64,000 nt of DNA, taken from positions 18,216,258 to 18,280,257 of the forward strand of contig OY821747.1 of NCBI GenBank assembly GCA_963682055.1, read 5' to 3'. The notes beneath the pieces were generated by a model. The model searched no databases. It was not told the origin of the DNA and saw nothing but the letters and a program-made list of their open reading frames with translations. The position numbers and the translations under genes are program-made. Below, one piece after another: positions 56,290 to 64,000 of the stretch (the stretch's first letter is position 1; every line of letters begins with the position of its first letter). This stretch comes from Primula veris (Eukaryota > Streptophyta > Magnoliopsida > Ericales > Primulaceae).

Positions 56290-56430
56290 TGATAATGAAG
56301 CGAAACGAGACGAAAACGGTCGAATTCGCTTTCATTTCATTTAGTAATGAACGAAAACGAAACGAGTTTTTAACAAAACAAATATGAAATTTTTCACAAA
56401 AATTTTGCCTCATTCACAGTTTATTAGTTT
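56290..56430. repeat. Dispersed GAACGAAA repeat, copy 1
   Basis: Shares TCATTTAGTAATGAACGAAA, AAACGAG and TTTTTCACAAAAATTTTGCC with copies at 57170-57290 and 62650-63110. Probably a non-coding transposon remnant. Confidence 0.6.
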
Positions 56431-56639
56431 GTAATTAACTCAATAACTCTAATTTTTTTTTCATAAACCAGTATGTTACACGTAATAATCTTTGCACGTA
56501 ATAATTGCCAATAAATGAAATTATACATCCCAGAAAAAAAAAAACTCGTATTTGTATTGCCGTCATTAAATTGTAGAGATCTCTATTAACCAAATCTTGA
56601 TTTGGAGCATTTTTGCACATGTGTGTCAAAAACAATGTT

Positions 56640-57090
56640 TTAAAAACTATTTAGCACGAAATAACGTACAACGAAAAACCACTATTTGGCTAGAATTGCG
56701 CTAAAATCGCGCTATAGTGGACTAAAAGCGCAAAAAGCGTAAAATTCTGGACCAAAAGCGTAAATAGCGAGTTAGGAAAAAAACAACGGATCTAAATAAT
56801 TAATATATATTGTGTAATTTTCATAAATGTGTGTGCATTCCAGATGATTGAGGCAGTGTTTTAATTTTCAGCAGACCCAAGTTCAAAACTTGCCTACAAC
56901 AATTTTTTTTTATTACTATCTAATATAACTATACCTTTCTTTTTATTATTATTATATATTCTAAAGTTTAGTGCATATTTAGATAAAAAAAAATACATCG
57001 CAAAGCGCTATGTAGTAACGCTATTAGCGTTTTTAGCGTTTCTCTCAAAAAAACGCTACGATAACGATAACGCTATTTAAAATATTGGTC
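56640..57090. repeat. Inverted-end repeat rich in GCGCTA/AGCGTT
   Basis: Starts ATGTTTTAAAAACTATTTAG and ends AACGCTATTTAAAATATTGG, which are roughly inverted copies. The outer parts are packed with CGCTA/TAGCG words; the middle is AT-rich. Typical of a decayed foldback-type or Mutator-like plant repeat. Confidence 0.5.
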
Positions 57091-57169
57091 AAAAGTGAGC
57101 TCAAAATGGGTGTAACTTGAACCGCATATATATAGGTGGTTCATTATCATCTCGTCTAATAAACCAAAT

Positions 57170-57290
57170 GTATATTTTATTTGATCATCATTTCATTTAA
57201 CAATGAAGGAAAACGCGACAAGCTATTAACGAAACGAACGCGATATTTTTCACGAATTTTTTGACTCATTCACAGTCTTACTCGTAGACA
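57170..57290. repeat. Dispersed GAACGAAA repeat, copy 2
   Basis: ATCATTTCATTTAACAATGA, then AACGAAACGAACGCG and TTTTTCACGAATTTTTTGAC, aligning with copies 1 and 3. Confidence 0.55.
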
Positions 57291-59522
57291 TAGGGTCGTC
57301 TGTGAGTTTGATATCGGCCCATATGAGACTGCTCCAGGCGGCACCGGAACAATAAGAGCTTATGGACGACTCTAATTTCTACCTGTACATTCCGACATGG
57401 TACATCAGATTTATCAGGGGCTACAATATCCGCCGCCTTCCTTCCATTGGAAAGAGGCTTAGGTTTGCAGCCTGTGTTTAATTCGTAAATTAACAAAATG
57501 TGGGCCGCCCTCGTGTCGGGGTCATCAACATTTCCCCCACCCCACCATGTAACATCCATTTTGTGTTAGAGCAATCTGGCACTCCGAGCCAATGTATCTC
57601 CCTCTTCCAATAATCCCGAGCTAAAGTAAATTTACAAGATTTAGAAAAATTCTTTCCATATACTAATGATAGTGTCAAGATTGGCCTTTTCCAGAATCGG
57701 ACATATTTGTCCTAACACTAATGAGTGAAAGTGTTGTAAAATGATTTTTTATATATCCTTTGTGACAACTTAGATTTATGTAAATCTACTCGGGATCAAG
57801 TTGTTCGGCCTAGCCAAAAAGTGTTGTTTACTAGTGGAGTTGGGCTATAAAGATGCCATGATATACTGGTGGAATTTGTGCCCATTGTAATTGGCGGTGA
57901 TTATGATGTAACTTCAAGAATGTTTGGTTGAAAAATTCTAACTTTCGTTATCGAAAACTCATTTTCCTTTTAAATTCATGTTTTCCGTTTTCCTGTTGTT
58001 TCTGATTTTCGTTTTTCATTATTTTACTAGTAAATCTTATAAAATCATTTTGTTCACGTTTCCGTTTCCGGCTTTCTTCCCTCTTACCGGCCACTATGAT
58101 TCTAACTATTTTGCGTCTTGTTTTCCCTTCCTTACACTCTTGATTTCTTATTATATTGATTGCCAGAATACAATGTTTACTTGTGCTTTTGATTTTTTTT
58201 AGAAAACCGATTACCTCAATGTCTTGTCATAAAGACTTAGAAGGATGATGACAAGGAATTGTCGTAATTTCTTTAAATTAAGAACACATTGCTTTTCGAT
58301 AAATCAGTGAAATTGCGCATCAGCCACTCACAAAGTCGTTATTTGGAGTTCCCTCAATTTACCAATAAGAAAACAAAGATTTACCGGTCCCCATTTTTTC
58401 AGTTTTTTTCATGCCCTAACTCCGCGTTTCTCTTCAAAAACTTTTACAGATTCTAGTTCTATATTAAAACCACATTCTGCAACGCTTTTGACGAGTTTTT
58501 TGTAACCGAGATCCAAAATAGTTTACAAGTACATGTGCTAGTGTTTTGAGATGAGCATTTTAATACCATGACTCCAATTAGTTTTTTAGACTTACCTAAT
58601 TGTACAGCCATGGGAATTAAAAGGGTCTTGATCAGTGGTCATGCCCGGTACCGAGTCTAACTTAACTGGCTGGGGAAAGATCGGTAAGAAGGTTACTTGG
58701 CTACACATTCAGTTGCTCAATCTTGGACCGCCTCTATCGGCACAGTTGCTTGTGCATTGGCGACGGATAGGAACTGTGACAAGATTTTAAATTCCAAAAA
58801 AATGAAAGATTTATTGTAAGACATTAGACATCAATTGATTTGGTATTAATTTTCCCTTGATTTTGATTTGTATTATATTTTAAGACAACATCTTGTTGTA
58901 TTCTGATGTGTGTTACATTTTGTTAGTTTTCTTTGCGATTTCCACCGTTATTTTTTTCCTGATTGGGGTCGACGTTTTATTCTAAATTGTGTTACATTTT
59001 GTTAGTTTTCTTCATGGACTTGTCACTAGCATTGATAACTGGTAGCCCACCCAACTACTTCACCGACACAGAGCACATGGAATAAGGAGCAACTGTAAAG
59101 TGAAAAGCATATTTTAAAGTGTCCCTTTCTAAAATCATTTTTCTACGTTAATTTGGTTTTTAATCACATGAATAAATCCCCACTATTCCTCATACAAAAA
59201 TGCATTGTCTGCCGGTGCTAATCATTAATTTCATTATGACATTACTTTCCTTTTCCCAATTTTTTTTTTAATCTTTCTGGCACTAGAATTTATTCCTCAC
59301 TGAATTATCTGGTTATAGCAATAGATTAATGTGGCAATGATCTATAATATAGTGATATAAAAGAACGAATTAGTCTAATAGAATGTTGGCTGCTAGAAAA
59401 AAAAGGTCTTATCGCTTTAGGTTTAGCATTGGATTGTCGCTAAAAAGGATGAAACGCTGTTGGTAATATTTTACTGCTATGGCTGCAACTTTATAGTATG
59501 TGCTATGGAACTAGTACTGTAA
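57291..59522. other. Intergenic DNA without recognised genes
   Basis: Minus-strand frames at 57278-57559 and 57490-57678 overlap in different phases and match no family I recognise; they may be a decayed gene or transposon remnant. 58600-58790 is GC-richer (GGTACCGAGTC, GGACCGCCTC) but has no clear frame. Confidence 0.4.
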
Positions 59523-59781
59523 GGCCTTGTTTAGTTGCCGGATTGTCGGGATTGTCGGTACTATGAGTACGAGGGATAGAAAGGGTACAACATGTAATGC
59601 TTGCATTACAGATCCCAACAATTTATTCCGTCCGGTCCAGAAATTATATAGTTCATGGATTGAAAATCTAATACCACTATTTGGTGGTATTCTCAATGAT
59701 GCTACGGAGTCATTTGTTATCCCGTCCGGACTAAAAATCATATTACAAATTGTATAGTCAAGCATTGCATTTGTGGGGCCT
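59523..59781. mobile_element. Possible Tourist/Harbinger-type MITE
   Basis: The left end GGCCTTGTTTAGTTG preceded by TAA is the classic start of Tourist-like MITEs. The right end near GTGGGGCC shows only GGCC in inverted orientation, so the boundary is weak. Frames inside on both strands are accidental. Confidence 0.35.
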
Positions 59782-62649
59782 ATTTTACTCTAAATCCAAT
59801 CCGAATTTATAGTGACTCAAACAAATCAATCCTTGTCCTTGTTTACATATATTTATTAATATTTTGGTGACTCGCTAAATGAGAGTAAGACGATTAAATT
59901 GCTTTTGATCATGCGGTTAAGGAAAACACCAATGAGATGGATCATTTTGGGGTTTAAATGCTGTCAAAGCCGACCAGTCAAACCAATGAACTCGCACACT
60001 CGTTGTGAAAACCACTCCTTTTATATTATAAGTATAAAACTGGCTATTTGTTTAAAATCATCTTTTACTATTTATATTACAGTGGATCCTATTTATAAAA
60101 GCAGAATAAAAAAATGTGAACACTTTCAAAACTTTTTTTTTCAAGTGTTTGTCTTGGTAAACCATTTAACATAGATATCTTATGGTGTCCGTACCAGGCC
60201 TAACTGTATTTGTTCCAATAATAGCAAAACTTAAAAAAATGTATAAGTAACGGGATGAGTATTTTCATGAAAATAGTCAATGGGGCTACTAACTTAAATA
60301 AACTAAAATTAAGCGTAATATATGTCGACACAACATAACTCTAACTATCTTGCAAATCAGACGTTAAGTAAATAACTAATAATAATGTAAATGCTCACTA
60401 TGATGCATGTTCATAACCATTTTAAATCTAATGTTGTTTGTGTATAATATATCATCTACACATGGCACCAAAAGACACATCTTAACCGGGTGAAAAACAT
60501 CGCAAAAAGTCATATATAACTCACTCTAGTTAGATAAGTCATATGCATATATAGACAAAATGTCATAGCACACTCTAGGTAGACATGTCACACTTCATTA
60601 CAGGTGAACAAAACTCTTCATAACCGGAAGTATCAATGCAAATTTCATGTTATGATATGCTAAATAACAAAAAAGTAGAAAGGTTGTAGCCGAGCTCAAC
60701 ATTAATCAAGATAGCCATATTCATAAAAATAACCAAATTGCAGCAAATCTTAAACGATCTTTATATGCATAACAAGATATAATGACATAATATTTTCATA
60801 TATCTCGAGTCCATTAATGTAAGACATAGATCAGAGGTGTTAAAGATAAAATTATAATGACTTTAAATTTTCGACACCTAACTCTAACCGTTAATTTATT
60901 TAGATCTCGGCTCCGCCTCTAGCACTTGTCCCATCATATGGTTTATTTACATAGTTGTTATTCATATATCGCTTTCTTAATCATAATTATACCAATAGAT
61001 TCCTTAATTATTTCATAATAAGTTATCATGTGTTTAATAGCCTTAATTATATGTTTATTATGTAGTTTTTTTTTTTGAAAGGATGTTTATTATGTAGTTC
61101 ACTTTTTTATTTTAATTTCCAGATTTTTACTATAACTTGTACCGTTCATATCTAGTAATATAAAATTTCAAATGACATAATTCAAATCTAAAACCAAACC
61201 TCTTTGATTCTAGTATTATATATTTTTATGACAATTTTGCTAGGTGTTTTAAGTAATTTTATAATAAATAGTCGAGTGTTCTAATTATTATAAATAGGTT
61301 TATATTCTGCCATAGACTTTAATATTCACAAAAAGTCAAAGTTTATTATTTTTCATTGTGGTTTTCACTATAATCTCTAAATTGAATCTTGTTTACTGTG
61401 TAAAAAGGGCATACCCTAGATAAATTTTGAAGTGCCTGCTTTGGACAGGTTTCTCACACGAATTTTGTTATCCATAAAAAGGTGAACTGTTTTTTGGTGT
61501 TGGTTTAGAAACTCATATTGTTTAAATTGTACACCCTTAAAAATAGAAGAGATATGACATAATTTTTTTATTATTAATCATAACGACATGTAACATATAC
61601 GGTATCGTTGATTATACATAATTAAACAACTTACTATACCGTTCCAACCCTCAATTATCTTAGATTATCCATAATAGTTATGTTAATTTTAACAATATTA
61701 ACTTTGATACATCATCATTTAATTGCATGTTAAATGACACTTGTATAACTCAAATTTAGCATTCACATTAATGTATTAACTTAACAAATTTATCTTTAAT
61801 TAAAATTAATTATTAATTGAAAAGTGTATTAAATTTAACTTTCACATTAGTATATATATTAACCTTCACATTATTAATCGAAGATCATTAATTCTCTCCG
61901 TTTTGATGCTTACTAAACAAAGAAAATGAGTTGAGATACTAAATCAGAATTTTTTGTATAATATAGGATAGAAAAGTGTAATTTTGACTATCATGTTCGA
62001 ATATTTTCATAGCAATACCCTTTATAGTATAATATTGTATAACTTTAAAAAATAGTACTTGCAAAAATTCCAACCTCCTTAAAATCCTGCTAAGTAAAAT
62101 CGTTTTTGGAATAGATATGCTAAAAGCGTAAAAAAAGAAATCTTTTAACGGTTTAAAAAGCAGAAAAAATCAGTTTTTTAAGATTTGAATCCAGTATTTA
62201 TCGAGATTAGAATCGAGCTTTTTCACAATGAAACACGCTTTTTAAAAAAGAAAGTAAAAGTAACTAGGTCATAAATATTTGAATCGAGTTTTTCCATTAC
62301 GTGGGCTTTTTAAAACATATATTAAAAGTAATGATCTATTGAGCAATCGAGATTTTTTACTATTAAAGGCGTTTTTTAAAACAGAGAGTAAAAGTAAGAG
62401 GTGCATTTTCGACGATTGTGCATTGTAGACAAAGAGTGACGTGATAGTTTTGTCCGAAGTCACACAGAAAAGATGATTGCGTATACCATCAGCTAATGTC
62501 TCATAATTACATTCACTGCATTTATATTTTATTTCGTCATAGCACGTTAATCATGATGTCATCTCCGGAGAATCTCCAATTCTATATACCATACAAAAAT
62601 CTTTTTATTTGAAATTTTGATGCAGGAGTGTCGGTTATTTTGGGGATGA
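59782..62649. other. AT-rich intergenic DNA
   Basis: No coding region, RNA gene or complete transposon recognised. 62090-62400 shares AATAGATATGCTAAAAGC with 26525 and repeats CTTTTTAAAA.A.A.AGTAAAAGTA three times at about 60-bp spacing. Confidence 0.4.
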
Positions 62650-62886
62650 ATTAGTTAAGATTCAAAATGAGCTAAAACGAGACGAAAGCGGTTATTTCGT
62701 TTCATTTAATTTTAAAGTTTTTTGTTATTATTTTGTTTACGTGACGAAATAGAAAATTTCATTTCGTTTCGTTTCATAAATCATTTTTTATATATTATTA
62801 ATTCATATATCTAATATATACTATATATTTATTATTACAAACATATATATTTATATATATACATATATTAGAAATAAATTCTTAAA

Positions 62887-62936
<50 letters not shown>

Positions 62937-63110
62937 TAACCGAAAACGAAATTTCACAAAACAAAAAAGATTGAGATCATTATCATCTTGTTTCTAAACG
63001 AAATGTATATTTTCGTTTATTATCATTTCATTTAATAATGAACGAAACTGAACAAAATTATTAATGAAACAAATGCAACTTTTGTCACGAAAATTTTACC
63101 TCATTTTAAC
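62650..63110. repeat. Dispersed GAACGAAA repeat, copy 3, with (AT)n
   Basis: The longest copy of the family, ending ATGAACGAAACTGAACAAAA, then TTTTGTCACGAAAATTTTACC. It contains a pure (AT)n tract at 62889-62932. Confidence 0.6.
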
Positions 63111-64000
63111 CCCTAATGACCGTATTACTTAATACACCTACCAAAACAAAAGTTAGAGAACACATGCTCCTTAGTAATTAATGTGGACGAAAGTCTTCGG
63201 CGCCTAACCTCTTTTTAAGAGTTTCCTAAATATCGCCGCTAATGACTCGTTTTTTATTACTTTACTGATCATTTCTTAAAAAATCATCAACTTTCAATAA
63301 AGGAAATGTCAGGGTTGAAAACAATGCAAACAGACGGCTGAAAATTGAGTGGAGAATATATTAGGTTAGCAAAAACGAAGAGAATTAATACTGAAATTTT
63401 AAAGATGCTGAACAAAATGACTCCATGACCCATCGGAAGGACGCTTTCAAACAAAAATTAATTGGAAAAACTTCACGAAAAAAAGATCACAAGTACAACT
63501 TTAGGCAGTTAATCATTAAAAAAACTAACATATATAGCTCTAAAAGTACTAATAAGATAATATGAAAAGAAAAGAAATAGTTATACTTGTTTCGTCTCTA
63601 TTAAAGTGTCTTATTTGTTCAACATATGCGCGTGATAAATGGAACCAGACTCTTTATTATTTAATTAACATTTTTATTACTATAGTTTCATCATGAAAAT
63701 AGGCACTTAATTAGGGTTGGAGTCAATATTTAATGGTGATGTTCAGAAGTGAACATAAAGGATATCTGAAGTGATTGTTTTTCATTTATTTTACATCATT
63801 TCCTAATTGCAAAATAAGTTTGTTTATAATATCTAAAATAAAAACTCCTTATATTGGAAAATATGAGGGAAAACTATATTAACCATATTGATTTGAATTT
63901 TGGTAGAAAACTACAAAAATTAACAATCGAAGTACTTATGGATGAAAACGTTCATAATTTAGCTTCTTCCGTTAATTTTTACACTACAAGAAAAAATTCA
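63111..64000. other. AT-rich intergenic DNA at the window end
   Basis: No gene recognised. GTTTCGTCTCTATTAAAGTG and CTTATTTG (about 63590) resemble one end of a Stowaway-type MITE, but the other end is not found. Confidence 0.35.

Noticed and set aside
57278..57678. Minus-strand frames MDVTWWGGG... and MTLSLVYGK...
   Set aside because: Different phases, no recognised family, no splice junction joining them convincingly; left as unassigned.

Overview
This window is nuclear DNA of a flowering plant, most likely a eudicot. Evidence: AT-rich intergenic DNA, GT-AG introns, TATA boxes and AATAAA signals, a Stowaway-type MITE, plant-specific host gene families, and nested LTR retrotransposons that fill most of the first 52.5 kb. 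No bacterial, organellar or CRISPR features are seen. All family assignments were made by eye.

Layout: 1-842 is a long AT-rich foldback palindrome, followed by a tRNA-like sequence. 1171-19003 is retrotransposon E1 (about 18 kb). 19422-20803 is a solo LTR. 20804-30452 is old host DNA with gene relics: a DUF641 gene split by a stop, an unidentified coiled-coil exon, and three exons of an AAF/OSA15-like gene. It also holds small transposons, including a Stowaway-like MITE. 30458-52502 is a second copy of the E1 family, E2, flanked by a GTATA target-site duplication. E2 carries a nested copia-like non-autonomous element (E3, 30790-38720), and about 3 kb of E2 is missing at that junction. 53242-55259 is an apparently intact two-exon host membrane-protein gene on the minus strand. 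55260-64000 is AT-rich DNA with dispersed repeats.

E1 and E2 are Ty3/gypsy elements of the Tat lineage. They have LTRs of the TGATA...TATCA type, a tRNA-Asp-like primer site, and gag-protease-RT-RNaseH-aRNaseH-integrase in one frame on the minus strand, with no chromodomain. Both gag-pol genes are broken (E1 by two stops, E2 by stops and frameshifts). Each has also lost one catalytic aspartate: RT motif A in E1, archaeal-type RNase H in E2.

The most unusual part is the roughly 9 kb between pol and the 3' LTR. It is packed with genes on the opposite strand to gag-pol. E1 has five small coiled-coil genes in tandem (a1-a5), each with its own TATA box and most with an AATAAA. After them comes one large spliced gene (a6) with in-phase introns, a domain resembling Pfam 'Putative gypsy type transposon', and a long coiled coil. 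E2 keeps a4, a5 and a6. Antisense and sense units converge on tandem-repeat arrays (86-bp periods in E1, a 37-bp unit in E2). Because the genomic RNA is antisense to these genes, their introns cannot be spliced from it, which explains how an intron-bearing gene survives retrotransposition. The LTR pairs differ by only about 1 percent (E1, E2) and about 0.3 percent across the E3 repeat, so the insertions are young.
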